NCBI RefSeq assembly: GCF_900108335.1
Contig: NZ_FNVT01000015.1
Location: 62,001-126,000 of the forward strand
DNA: 64,000 bases
Source: Nonomuraea solani
Lineage (GTDB): Bacteria; Actinomycetota; Actinomycetes; Streptosporangiales; Streptosporangiaceae
Reading direction: 5' to 3'
The position numbers and the translations under genes are program-made. Below are positions 45,756-53,615 of the stretch, piece after piece (position 1 is the stretch's first letter; each line of letters starts with the position of its first letter). The notes under the pieces were generated by a model. The model saw nothing but the letters and a program-made list of their open reading frames with translations, was not told the DNA's origin and ran no database searches.

Positions 45756-45926
45756 ACGTCCTCCTGCTCCCCCACGGGCCTAGACGACTCGTCGATCGCA
45801 GCGTACTCGGTCGGCGTCCGGAGTCGTGCAGGCGACCTTGGGAAAGGCCATTCCTACCTTTTGGCGATAATCTGCACCCCCTGTCTGGCGCGTCTCATAA
45901 CGTCACCGGATTTGGGGGAGGTCGCC

Positions 45927-46379
45927 GTGGCGGCGCCGGAATCGCAGCTTGCCGATGAGGACGATCAACGTGGCGCCGATGATCCCGCGATACGGCTGAG
46001 GGGGATCCCCTCCCAGGTGTCCGAGGCCAGGGGGCTCGTGACGACCGTGCTCGGGCGCGACCACCCGCTCTACGACGACGTGGTGCTGCTCACCAGCGAG
46101 CTGGCCACGAACGCGATCCTGCACACCAGGTCGGGCGCGGGCGGCTCGTTCACGGTGACCGTGATCAGTTCGGAGACGGCGGTACGGGTGCTGGTGACGG
46201 ACGCGGGCTCCGACGGGCCGCCGTGCGTGTGCCGTACGAGTCCGCAGTCGACCAGCGGCCGCGGCCTGCCCCTGATCGAGGCGCTCAGCCACCGCTGGGG
46301 CTTCACCCGGCAGGACGGCTCCACGACGGTCTGGTTCGAGCTGCTGCAGGAGCGGGTGCCCGCCGGCGCGGCGCTCTAA
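45927..46379 (+). CDS. HATPase_c anti-sigma/regulatory ATP-binding protein
   Basis: 150 residues from the GTG at 45927, preceded by GGGGGAGG. The GHKL kinase fold is seen in the N-box ELATNAILHTRSG near residue 62, the VTDAGSDGPP G1 region and GRGLPLIEALSHRWGF, as in the many small RsbW-like ATP-binding proteins of actinomycetes that hold sigma factors or their partners. A gataat box at ~45866 is a good -10. The target is not encoded beside it on the same strand; the ECF42 sigma gene lies convergently downstream, and a link is only a guess. Confidence 0.85.
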   Translation: MAAPESQLADEDDQRGADDPAIRLRGIPSQVSEARGLVTTVLGRDHPLYDDVVLLTSELATNAILHTRSGAGGSFTVTVISSETAVRVLVTDAGSDGPPCVCRTSPQSTSGRGLPLIEALSHRWGFTRQDGSTTVWFELLQERVPAGAAL

Positions 46380-46532
46380 CGCCCTTGATCTTCCGCCGTC
46401 CGCGCATCGGCGGCTACGAGATTCGCGGACTCGTCGTCGAGGCGGGCCCCACCTGAGCGGTCACAGATGTCGCCGCACGCCCTGGTCGAGCAGGTCCGTT
46501 CGGTCTTCGTCCACGCCGGAGCCCGGCCCACA

Positions 46533-47804
46533 TCAATCTCCTTCGAGGTCTTCGCAGGCTCGTAGCCGGCGCCGCAGGTGCGCCTGCTCGGGCTCGGTGC
46601 CGGCCGAGGCGAGCGCCTCCCGGTACGCGTCCGCGGCCTCGCGACGGCGGCCCAGCCGCCGCAGCAGGTCGGCCCGGGCGGTCGCGTACGGGTGGTAGCC
46701 GCGCAGCCGCTGTTCCCCGGCCAGTTCGTCCAGCAGGGCGAGCCCCGCCTCGGGCCCGTCGCGCATCGCCACCGCCACGGCCCGGTTCACCGCGATCACC
46801 GGGGAGGGCGCGAGCGCGAGCAGCACGTCGTACAGGGCCACGATCTGCGGCCAGTCGGTGGTCGCGACGTCGGCGGCCTCGTCGTGCAGGGCGGCGATGG
46901 CGGCCTGCACGCCGTACAGGCCCGCCGGACCCCCGGTGAGCGCCACGACCACCAGGTCCTGGCCCTCCTCGATCATCGCCCGGTCCCAGCGGCCGCGGTC
47001 CTGGTCGTCGAGCAGCACCAGTTCGCCGTCCCGCCCGACCCGGGCCGCGCGGCGGGCGTGGATGAGCAGCATCAGGGCGAGCAGGCCGGCGATCTCCCGC
47101 TCCCCCGGCAGCAGGCAGCGCAGGATCCGGGCCAGCCGGATGGCCTCCTCCGCCAGTTCCAGCCGGAGCAGGTCGGGGCCCGAGCTGGCCGCGTACCCCT
47201 CGGTGAAGATCGAGTAGATCACCTGGAGCACACCCGGCAGCCGCCCGGGCAGCTCGTCCGGGCCGGGCACCCGGAACGGGATGCGCGCCTCGCGGATCTT
47301 CTTCTTGGCGCGCACGATCCGCTTGGCCATGGTGGCGGGCGGGAGCAGGAAGGCCCGCGCGACCTCCGGCGTGGTCAGCCCGGCCAGGCAGCGCAACGTC
47401 AGCGCCACGCGGTCCTCGGCGGGCAGGGCGGGGTGGGCGCAGGTGAAGAAGAGCTGCAACCGCTCGTCGGGCAGCTCGCCGTGGGCGTCGGCGGCCGGTG
47501 CGGGTCCCGCGCGGTCGGCCTCCACCTGGAGGACGGCGAGGCGCGCGGCGTACGTGCGGTCGCGCCGCAGCCGATCGACGGCCCGCCGCCGCGCCGTGGT
47601 CATCAGCCACGCCCCCGGCTTCGGCGGGACCCCGTCGGCGGGCCAGTGGATCAGCGCGGCCTCGATCGCCTCGGAGGCGACCTCCTCGGCCAGGTCCAGG
47701 TCGCCGAAGCGGCGGACCAGGGCGGCGAGGAGCCGCCCCCGTTCCTCCCGGAAGATCGCCTCGATGGAGGGCCCCACCGGTTCGCACCCGCCCGCCGCCA
47801 TCAC
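46533..47804 (-). CDS. ECF42-group RNA polymerase sigma factor (DUF6596)
   Basis: 423 residues. Sigma region 2 at ~10-80 (FREERGRLLAALVRRFGDLDLAEEVASEAIEAAL) and region 4 at ~115-180 (RVALTLRCLAGLTTPEVARAFL, MAKRIVRAKKKIR), followed by a ~230-residue C-terminal helical extension of TPR character (DUF6596), the hallmark of ECF42. These sigma factors work without a classical anti-sigma factor and are paired with DGPF proteins; that partner lies 11 bases upstream in the same direction. Confidence 0.93.
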   Translation of the reverse strand: MMAAGGCEPVGPSIEAIFREERGRLLAALVRRFGDLDLAEEVASEAIEAALIHWPADGVPPKPGAWLMTTARRRAVDRLRRDRTYAARLAVLQVEADRAGPAPAADAHGELPDERLQLFFTCAHPALPAEDRVALTLRCLAGLTTPEVARAFLLPPATMAKRIVRAKKKIREARIPFRVPGPDELPGRLPGVLQVIYSIFTEGYAASSGPDLLRLELAEEAIRLARILRCLLPGEREIAGLLALMLLIHARRAARVGRDGELVLLDDQDRGRWDRAMIEEGQDLVVVALTGGPAGLYGVQAAIAALHDEAADVATTDWPQIVALYDVLLALAPSPVIAVNRAVAVAMRDGPEAGLALLDELAGEQRLRGYHPYATARADLLRRLGRRREAADAYREALASAGTEPEQAHLRRRLRACEDLEGD

Positions 47805-47815
47805 AACCCCCTCTT

Positions 47816-48163
47816 TCAGAACTCGGCGATCGGCCGGACCACCACGGAGCCGCCGCCGCGCGCGCCCGGGCAGCGGGCCGCCCAGTCGAGGGCGACGTCG
47901 AGGTCCGGTACGTCGATGACGTAGTAGCCGCCGAGGACCTCCCTCGTCTCGGCGAACGGCCCGTCGGTGACCGTCCGCTCGCCCGACGCCCCGACCCGGA
48001 CGGTGGTGGCGGTGGTCAGGTCGGCCAGCGAGTGGCCGGCGACGTGGATGCCCGACTCCCTGACGGTCTTGTCGTAGGCGATCCAGTCCTCGAACGAGGC
48101 CGTCTCCTCGCCCTGGGCGTCGTCCTCGGTGGCGGGGCTGTTGATGAGCAGCATGTACTTCAC
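47816..48163 (-). CDS. DGPF (YCII-related) protein, ECF42 partner
   Basis: 115 residues from the GTG at 48161-48163 (KYMLLINSPA), with AGGAG upstream. The motif TDGPFAETREVLGGYYVID near residue 72 is the DGPF signature and the small alpha-beta fold is YCII-like. DGPF genes are the usual companions and probable targets of ECF42 sigma factors; here it is co-transcribed and 11 bases ahead of the sigma gene. Function otherwise unknown. Confidence 0.93.
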   Translation of the reverse strand: MKYMLLINSPATEDDAQGEETASFEDWIAYDKTVRESGIHVAGHSLADLTTATTVRVGASGERTVTDGPFAETREVLGGYYVIDVPDLDVALDWAARCPGARGGGSVVVRPIAEF

Positions 48164-48280
48164 GGCCGGACTCCTGTCGTCGTCACGCGGCGGCGATCGC
48201 CGCGTCGTCATGTCTACGAACGGGACGGGCGTGAAAGGACACGTCCCCGGAAGTTTTCTACCGCGTTCGGAGAAACCGGG

Positions 48281-49252
48281 TCAGGCGTCCAGGCGGCACA
48301 GGCCCTCGGCCAGGGCCTTGGTGGTCAGGCGGGTGCGGCTGTCGCAGCCCAGCTTGGCGAAGATGTGCTCCAGGTGTGTCGTCACCGTACGGACGCTGAG
48401 CACGAGCGAGGCCGCGATCTGCGGGTTGGAGTCGCCGGCCGCGACCCGGGTCAGCACGTCGACCTCCCGGCCCGTGAGCTCGTAGGGCAGCGAGCACGGC
48501 CGCTCGGCGGCGATGGCCCCCTGGAGCGTGCCCTGGAACCCGACGCCGGCCCGCAGCAGCCGCATCTCGTGCCAGCGGCCGTCGCGGTCGAGCCAGAGCC
48601 CGTGCCGGCTCAGCTCCCTGGAGTCGATGAACGCCCGCGCGCACTCCTCCACCGCCGGCTCCCGCAGCGCGGCCGACGTCTCACGCCCCGGCACCTCGCG
48701 GCGGACGCCGCGCCGGTCGAAGGCGATCACGCGGTAGTCGGGCGGCAGCCCGACCGGGTCGATCACGCATCTGCTCAGGTCGGTGATGTGGGCCAGCATC
48801 GGGCTCGCCGCCGCCACGAGCTCCCCGGTGAGCCGGGGGAAGTCGTCTCTGGTGGCCAGGTGCAGCAGCCCGGTGTAGCGGCCCTCGCTCAGGAACAGCG
48901 GCGCCGTGAGCCCGGCCCGCCAGCCGTAGGGGGCCAGGTGGCGGCGGAAGTAGCGCTCGGTGCCGGGCTGCTCGGGCATGCCGACCGGCGCGCGGGTGGC
49001 CATGGCGGTCCGGTAGGCCTCCAGCCCCGCGTATTCCTCGGCCGCGTCGCGGTCGATCCGGGTGTGCCCGTCGGAGACGACGCTGTGGTGCCGCCGGGTG
49101 GCGGGGTCGTAGGCGACGAACTCGTAGGCGTCGAGCGGGACCAGACGGCGCAGCGCCGCCATCGCCCCGTGCGCGCCCCCGCCGTTCGCGACCTGGTAGC
49201 CGACCTCGGCGAACGCCTGGAGGCGGCAGACGTCCAGGGTGATCTCGGCCAC
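48281..49252 (-). CDS. LuxR-family transcriptional regulator
   Basis: 323 residues. The C-terminal HTH (~258-323; LTGREVDVLTRVAAGDSNPQIAASLVLSVRTVTTHLEHIFAKLG) is a standard LuxR/GerE domain. The first ~240 residues look like a GAF/PAS-type sensor (VPLDAYEFVAYDPATRRHH, WRAGLTAPLFLSEGRYTGLLHL). No phosphorylation Asp motif is seen, so it is a single-component regulator. It is divergent from the threonine leader/ThrRS operon, 65 bases away from the leader ATG, and could regulate it. Confidence 0.9.
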   Translation of the reverse strand: MAEITLDVCRLQAFAEVGYQVANGGGAHGAMAALRRLVPLDAYEFVAYDPATRRHHSVVSDGHTRIDRDAAEEYAGLEAYRTAMATRAPVGMPEQPGTERYFRRHLAPYGWRAGLTAPLFLSEGRYTGLLHLATRDDFPRLTGELVAAASPMLAHITDLSRCVIDPVGLPPDYRVIAFDRRGVRREVPGRETSAALREPAVEECARAFIDSRELSRHGLWLDRDGRWHEMRLLRAGVGFQGTLQGAIAAERPCSLPYELTGREVDVLTRVAAGDSNPQIAASLVLSVRTVTTHLEHIFAKLGCDSRTRLTTKALAEGLCRLDA

Positions 49253-49302
49253 GGTTCTTTATATCATTGCCCGATTTTGCAGGTTCCTTGGCAAAACAGG
49301 GA

Positions 49303-49317
49303 TGTTATGGTCGTGCC
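49303..49317 (+). promoter_or_regulatory. Probable leaderless promoter -10 for the threonine leader
   Basis: An extended -10-like sequence tgttatggt ends six bases before the leader-peptide ATG at 49318, and no ribosome site is present between, so the transcript probably starts at or next to the leader ATG, as reported for some actinobacterial amino-acid leaders. Confidence 0.5.
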
Positions 49318-49368
49318 ATGCAGCGCGCTTTCGTCACGACGACGCCGGACCCCGTCCCGGCGCGCTGA
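49318..49368 (+). CDS. Threonine-rich leader peptide MQRAFVTTTPDPVPAR
   Basis: A 16-codon frame from the ATG at 49318 to TGA at 49366-49368, with three consecutive threonine codons (acg acg acg, 49336-49344) at positions 7-9. It lies 66 bases upstream of a threonyl-tRNA synthetase-like gene in the same direction. Runs of the cognate codon in a short upstream frame are the hallmark of ribosome-mediated attenuation. Charged Thr-tRNA would let the ribosome finish; scarcity would stall it at codons 7-9, beside the hairpin 49343-49362. Confidence 0.75.
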   Translation: MQRAFVTTTPDPVPAR

Positions 49369-49428
49369 TTCTCGCATCCCGGGCGAACGCCCGGGAGCCG
49401 CTGGTCGTTCGCCCTTTCCCAGGAAAGG
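49343..49428 (+). promoter_or_regulatory. Attenuator: overlapping, mutually exclusive hairpins before the ThrRS gene
   Basis: Hairpin 1 pairs 49343-49348 with 49357-49362 inside the leader frame. Hairpin A pairs 49377-49384 with 49389-49396 (8 bp, loop gaac). Hairpin B pairs 49381-49389 with 49406-49414 (9 bp perfect) and is followed by ttt, using the same bases as A. Hairpin C pairs 49413-49418 with 49423-49428 and would bury the ggaaagg ribosome site. In addition 49355-49360 can pair with 49391-49396, opening A. The nested design fits switching between a terminator or ribosome-site block and an open form. Confidence 0.65.
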
Positions 49429-49434
49429 ATGATC

Positions 49435-50610
49435 ATGAACGACCACCGCAGGCTCGGCCGTGAGCTGGGCATCTTCGACACCGACCCGCTGATCGGCTCC
49501 GGCCTGCCCTACTGGCCGCCCGCCGGGGCGGCCGTGCGCAAGGCCATCGAGGACTACGTGCACGAGCTCGAACGCCGCAACGGCTACCAGCACGTCAACT
49601 CGCCGGTGCTCGGCAAACGCGAGCTCTACGAACGCTCCGGCCATTGGGCGCACTACGCCGAGGACATGTTCCCGCCGATGGAGGTGGGCGGCGAGGAGTT
49701 CGTGCTGCGGCCCAGCCTGTGCCCGCACCACGCGATCATCTACCGCTCGCGGCAGCGCAGCCACCGCGACCTGCCGCTGCGGATCGCGGAGCTGGGCGGG
49801 ATGTACCGGTCGGAGGCGTCCGGCGTGCTGGGCGGGCTGACCAGGGTGCGTTCCATCCAGCTCAACGACGGGCACGTGTTCTGCGCGCCGGAGCGGGCGG
49901 CCGAAGAGGTGTCGGCCGCGCTCGACCTGATCGAGGCCGCGCACGCGCAGCTCGGCATCGAGGCGGCGCGCTACCGGCTGTCGCTGGGCGGCGACGGCGG
50001 CAAGTTCGTCGACGATCCTGGCATGTGGGCGCGGTCCGAGGCGCTGCTGCGGGACGTGCTGAAGGAGCGCGGCCGCGCGTACGACGAGGAGCGCGGCGAG
50101 GGCGCCTTCTACGGGCCGAAGATCGACATCCAGATCGCCGACCCGGCGGGGCGTGAGGCCACCCTGTCCACCGTCCAGGTCGACTACTTCCAGCCCGAGC
50201 GCTTCGACCTGCGCTACGTCGGCGGCGAGCGGCCCGTGATGGTGCACCGCAGCGTCGTCGGCGGGCTCGAACGCCTGGTCGCGCACCTCATCGAGGTCCA
50301 CGGCGGCGCCTTTCCCGCCTGGATGGCGCCGGTGCAGGCCGTGGTGCTGCCGCTGTCGGACGCCGGGCGGCCGGCCGCCGAGGACGTGCTGCGGCGTTGC
50401 CTGGCCGCCGGGCTGCGGGCGGAGCTGGTGCCCGCCGGCCGGGGCAGTCTGGGGGCCAGGATCAGGGCGCACCGGCTGGTGCCGTACCAGCTCGTGGTGG
50501 GGCCACGGGAGATGGAGAGCGGCGGCGCCGCCGTGCGCCGGCGTGACGGCGGCCAGGCGGGTGACGTGCCGATCGAGCGGTTGGCGGCCGGCGCACGCCC
50601 CCGGTTCTGA
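49435..50610 (+). CDS. Threonyl-tRNA synthetase paralogue lacking TGS and editing domains
   Basis: 391 residues from the ATG at 49435, six bases after ggaaagg. Class II catalytic core and anticodon-binding domain only: motif 1 around HVNSPVL, motif 2 MYRSEASGVLGGLTRVRS, and motif 3 around HRSVVGGLERL. The zinc ligands of ThrRS are kept (Cys in PSLCPHH, His in NDGHVF, His in MVHRS), so threonylation is plausible. A normal bacterial ThrRS is ~640 residues; the N-terminal TGS and editing parts are absent rather than cut by a frameshift, as the gene has its own ribosome site and leader. It may be a stress-time or drug-insensitive second ThrRS. Controlled by the threonine leader upstream. Confidence 0.85.
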   Translation: MNDHRRLGRELGIFDTDPLIGSGLPYWPPAGAAVRKAIEDYVHELERRNGYQHVNSPVLGKRELYERSGHWAHYAEDMFPPMEVGGEEFVLRPSLCPHHAIIYRSRQRSHRDLPLRIAELGGMYRSEASGVLGGLTRVRSIQLNDGHVFCAPERAAEEVSAALDLIEAAHAQLGIEAARYRLSLGGDGGKFVDDPGMWARSEALLRDVLKERGRAYDEERGEGAFYGPKIDIQIADPAGREATLSTVQVDYFQPERFDLRYVGGERPVMVHRSVVGGLERLVAHLIEVHGGAFPAWMAPVQAVVLPLSDAGRPAAEDVLRRCLAAGLRAELVPAGRGSLGARIRAHRLVPYQLVVGPREMESGGAAVRRRDGGQAGDVPIERLAAGARPRF

Positions 50611-50697
50611 GGCAGGCAACCAAAAAGGTAACGGCCCCTTCCCTAAAGCTGTAAACGACTCGTAAAGTCCCTGCAACGCCTGTCGGGGAGGAAAATT

Positions 50698-52671
50698 TTG
50701 ACCGAGCTGAGCGACCGCGAGAACGAGCTGGTCTCCGCCCACGAGCAGGAACGACCGGCGCGGGAGCTCGGCGGGGCGCTCAAGCTCGGCGTGTGGATCC
50801 TCGGCGGGCTGTTGTCGGTCTATTCGCTGGTGGTGGTGTTCCGGCCGGTCGAGGCGCTGGAGCACCGGATGACGTTCCTGGCGGTGGCCCTGCCGCTGGT
50901 CTTCGTGAGCTACCGCTCGGGAATGGGGTCGTGGCTGCGGCGGCGGCTCGGCCGCGAACGGCCTCCGTCGGAGGAACCTCCCAGGCGAGACCGGCCCGGC
51001 GTGGCCGACTGGCTGCTGGCCGCCGCGTCCCTGGCCGTGCTGGTCTATCCGCTGCTGGACATCGACGCGTTCCGGGATCGGGGCTCGGGCGCGGCGCTGA
51101 CGGACCTGGACATCGTGGCCGGGCTGGTGCTGACGGGGCTGCTGCTGGAGGCGGTACGGCGCACGGTCGGATGGTCGCTGACCATCATCTGCATCCTTTT
51201 CCTGATTTATGCCTATTACGGGGCCTACTTGCCGATTGATTGGACGATCGGCCATCGCGGCTTCGACCTCGGGCAGATCGTGTCGCAGCTCTATACGGGC
51301 ACCGAGGGTTTCTTCGGCGTCCCGATGCAGGTGGCCGCGAGTTACATCATCCTTTTCACGATTTATGGTGCCGTACTGGACTTTTCAGGCGCGAGCCGGT
51401 TCTTCATCGACCTCAGCTTCGCCGCCTTCCGCAGGTCCCGCGCCGCCCCCGGCCGTACCGTGACCCTGGCGGGCTTCCTGCTCGGCACGGTCTCCGGCTC
51501 CGGCGTGGCCACCACCGTCAGCCTCGGCAGCGTCGCCTGGCCGGTGCTCAAACGGGCCGGCTATCCGAGGGAGGCGGCGGGCGGCATCCTGGCCGCCGGC
51601 GGCATCGGCGCCATCCTGTCGCCGCCCACACTGGGCGCGGCCGCGTTCATCATCGCCGAGTATCTGCGGGTCAGCTACCTCGAAGTGCTCCTGTACGCGA
51701 CCATCCCCACGATCCTCTACTACCTGGGCATCTTCCTGGCCATCGAGATCGACTCGCGCCGCTTCAGCACCCACGCCGTCCAGGTCGACGCCCCCAAGGC
51801 CGGCAAGCTGCTGCTGCGCTTCGGCTACCACTTCAGCTCGCTGATCCTCATCATCGTGCTGATGGCGCTGGACCGGTCGGCGTTCCAGTCCGTGGTGATC
51901 GCCACCGCGGTCGCGTTCGCGCTGTCGTTCCTCGACCCCGAGCACCGGATGGGCCCCAAGCGGGTCGGGCAGGCCCTGGCCAAGGGCACCCTCGAAGTGC
52001 TGCCGGTGACCGCGGTGTGCGCGGCGGCGGGCATCATCGTCGGCGTCATCACCCAGACCGGCCTCGGGCTCAACCTCGCCGACATCATCGTGGACGCGGC
52101 CGCCGGCAACCTGGTGCTGACCACGTTCCTGTCCGCCGTCGCGGTCATGCTGCTGGGCCTGGCCGTGCCGGTGACCGCCAGCTTCATCATCGCGGCGGTC
52201 ATCATCGGGCCCGCGCTCTTCGCGCTCGGCGTCACGCAGGCCGAGGCGTACATGTTCGTCTTCTACTACGCCGTGCTGTCGGAGGTGAGCCCGCCGACGG
52301 CCCTGTCGGCGGTGGCGGCGGCCGCGATCACCGGCGGCAACACGTACAAGACCATGATGATGACCTGGCGGTACACGCTGCCGGCGTTCCTGGTGCCGTT
52401 CGCCTTCGTGCTGACGCCCAACGGACAGGCCCTGCTCGGGCAGGGCCCGATCGGCACGGTGCTGCTCATGACCGTCGTCTCGGCCGTCGCGGTGGCGGCC
52501 CTGGCCATGGCCACCGGCGGGCTCAGCGGCTGGCCCGAACGGCTGCTGGCGGCGGCGGCCGCGGTGCTGCTGCTGTTCCTCGAGCTCGTCCCCATCGTCG
52601 CCGGCCTGGCCCTGCTGGCCGTGGCCGCCGCCGTGCACCTCGTCAGAAGCAGAAGAAAGGACCCAGCGTGA
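50698..52671 (+). CDS. TRAP transporter fused permease (4TM/12TM)
   Basis: 657 residues from the TTG at 50698, supported by GGGGAGGA seven bases upstream. Roughly 16-18 membrane helices: a small-permease-like part first (LKLGVWILGGLLSVYSLVVVF), then the large DctM-like part with FLLGTVSGSGVATTVSLG and AAGGIGAILSPPTLGAAAF, the latter a recognised ion/substrate region. It uses an ion gradient to import the solute delivered by the TAXI binding protein encoded next; the start of that gene overlaps this stop (GTGA). The substrate is unknown; TAXI systems often take dicarboxylates or amino acids such as glutamate. Confidence 0.92.
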   Translation: MTELSDRENELVSAHEQERPARELGGALKLGVWILGGLLSVYSLVVVFRPVEALEHRMTFLAVALPLVFVSYRSGMGSWLRRRLGRERPPSEEPPRRDRPGVADWLLAAASLAVLVYPLLDIDAFRDRGSGAALTDLDIVAGLVLTGLLLEAVRRTVGWSLTIICILFLIYAYYGAYLPIDWTIGHRGFDLGQIVSQLYTGTEGFFGVPMQVAASYIILFTIYGAVLDFSGASRFFIDLSFAAFRRSRAAPGRTVTLAGFLLGTVSGSGVATTVSLGSVAWPVLKRAGYPREAAGGILAAGGIGAILSPPTLGAAAFIIAEYLRVSYLEVLLYATIPTILYYLGIFLAIEIDSRRFSTHAVQVDAPKAGKLLLRFGYHFSSLILIIVLMALDRSAFQSVVIATAVAFALSFLDPEHRMGPKRVGQALAKGTLEVLPVTAVCAAAGIIVGVITQTGLGLNLADIIVDAAAGNLVLTTFLSAVAVMLLGLAVPVTASFIIAAVIIGPALFALGVTQAEAYMFVFYYAVLSEVSPPTALSAVAAAAITGGNTYKTMMMTWRYTLPAFLVPFAFVLTPNGQALLGQGPIGTVLLMTVVSAVAVAALAMATGGLSGWPERLLAAAAAVLLLFLELVPIVAGLALLAVAAAVHLVRSRRKDPA

Positions 52672-53615
52672 AGCGGATTCTTGCGATGGTCGCCGTGGCC
52701 GCCCTGGCCGTGGCCGGCTGTGGCGGTGGTGGCGGCGGTGGCGCGGGCAACCGGCTGTCGATCGCCACCGGCGGCACGACGGGCGTCTACTACGTGTACG
52801 GCGGCGGCCTGGCCAAACAGTTGTCGTCGAGCATCGCCAACACCCAGGCCACCGCCTCGGTCACCTCGGCCTCCATCGAGAACATCAAGCTGCTGGCCTC
52901 CGGCAAGGCCGACATCGGCTTCTCCCAGGCCGACACGGCCGCCGACGCGGTCAACGGCAAGGACTCGTTCACCGCCAAGCAGCCGATCAAGGCGCTGGCC
53001 CGCATCTACGACAACTACACCCACGTCGTGGCCGCCCCCGGCGTCGAGGCCACCAAGGTCGCCGACCTGAAGGGCAAGCGCGTCTCGCTCGGCCCGGCCA
53101 ACTCCGGCACCCAGGTCGTGGCCAGGCGCATGCTGGAGGCCGCCGGGGTCAACCCCGACACCGACATCACCAAGCAGCAGCTCTCGATCAACGAGTCGGT
53201 GCAGGCGGCCAAGGACGGCACCATCGACGCCTTCTTCTGGGTCGGTGGCCTGCCCACGGCCGGCATCACCGACCTGGCCGCGAGCAAGCCGGACATGAAG
53301 CTGCTCGACACCGGTGACGTGCTGGCGAAGATGCAGACCACCTATGGCCAGCAGTACGTCCCGCTCGATGTGGACATGTCCCTCTACAAGCTGGAGGGCA
53401 CGGTCAAGACCGTCGGCATCGCGAACGTGCTGCTGGTGCCCGACAAGATGAGCGAGCAACTCGCGTACGACATCACCAAGACCCTCTTCGAGAAGAAGAC
53501 CGAGCTGTCGGCCGTGCACCCTGAGGCGAAGAAGCTCGACGTCGCGCTCGGGCAGAAGGTGGAGCCGGTCCAACTGCACCCGGGCGCGGCCCGCTACTAC
53601 AAGGAGAAGGGCTGA
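52668..53615 (+). CDS. TAXI-family TRAP solute-binding lipoprotein
   Basis: 315 residues from the GTG at 52668, with AAAGGA upstream. Lipobox VAGC with the lipidated Cys at residue 18 (MKRILAMVAVAALAVAGC), followed by a glycine run. The TAXI signature is clear: LSIATGGTTGVYYVYGGGLA near residue 30, ADIGFSQADTA and GKRVSLGPANSGTQVVARRML. It captures the solute outside the membrane and hands it to the fused permease. Overlaps the permease gene by four bases. Confidence 0.93.
   Translation: MKRILAMVAVAALAVAGCGGGGGGGAGNRLSIATGGTTGVYYVYGGGLAKQLSSSIANTQATASVTSASIENIKLLASGKADIGFSQADTAADAVNGKDSFTAKQPIKALARIYDNYTHVVAAPGVEATKVADLKGKRVSLGPANSGTQVVARRMLEAAGVNPDTDITKQQLSINESVQAAKDGTIDAFFWVGGLPTAGITDLAASKPDMKLLDTGDVLAKMQTTYGQQYVPLDVDMSLYKLEGTVKTVGIANVLLVPDKMSEQLAYDITKTLFEKKTELSAVHPEAKKLDVALGQKVEPVQLHPGAARYYKEKG

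Noticed and set aside
46380..46532. A short gene between the HATPase and ECF42 genes
   Set aside because: Frames are short and unsupported; a ccgccg/cggcgg hairpin at 46393-46413 makes this most likely the shared 3' end of two convergent genes.
49253..49434. A T-box riboswitch upstream of the ThrRS gene
   Set aside because: I see no T-box consensus sequence or long specifier stem; the interval is short and contains a threonine-codon leader frame with attenuator hairpins instead.
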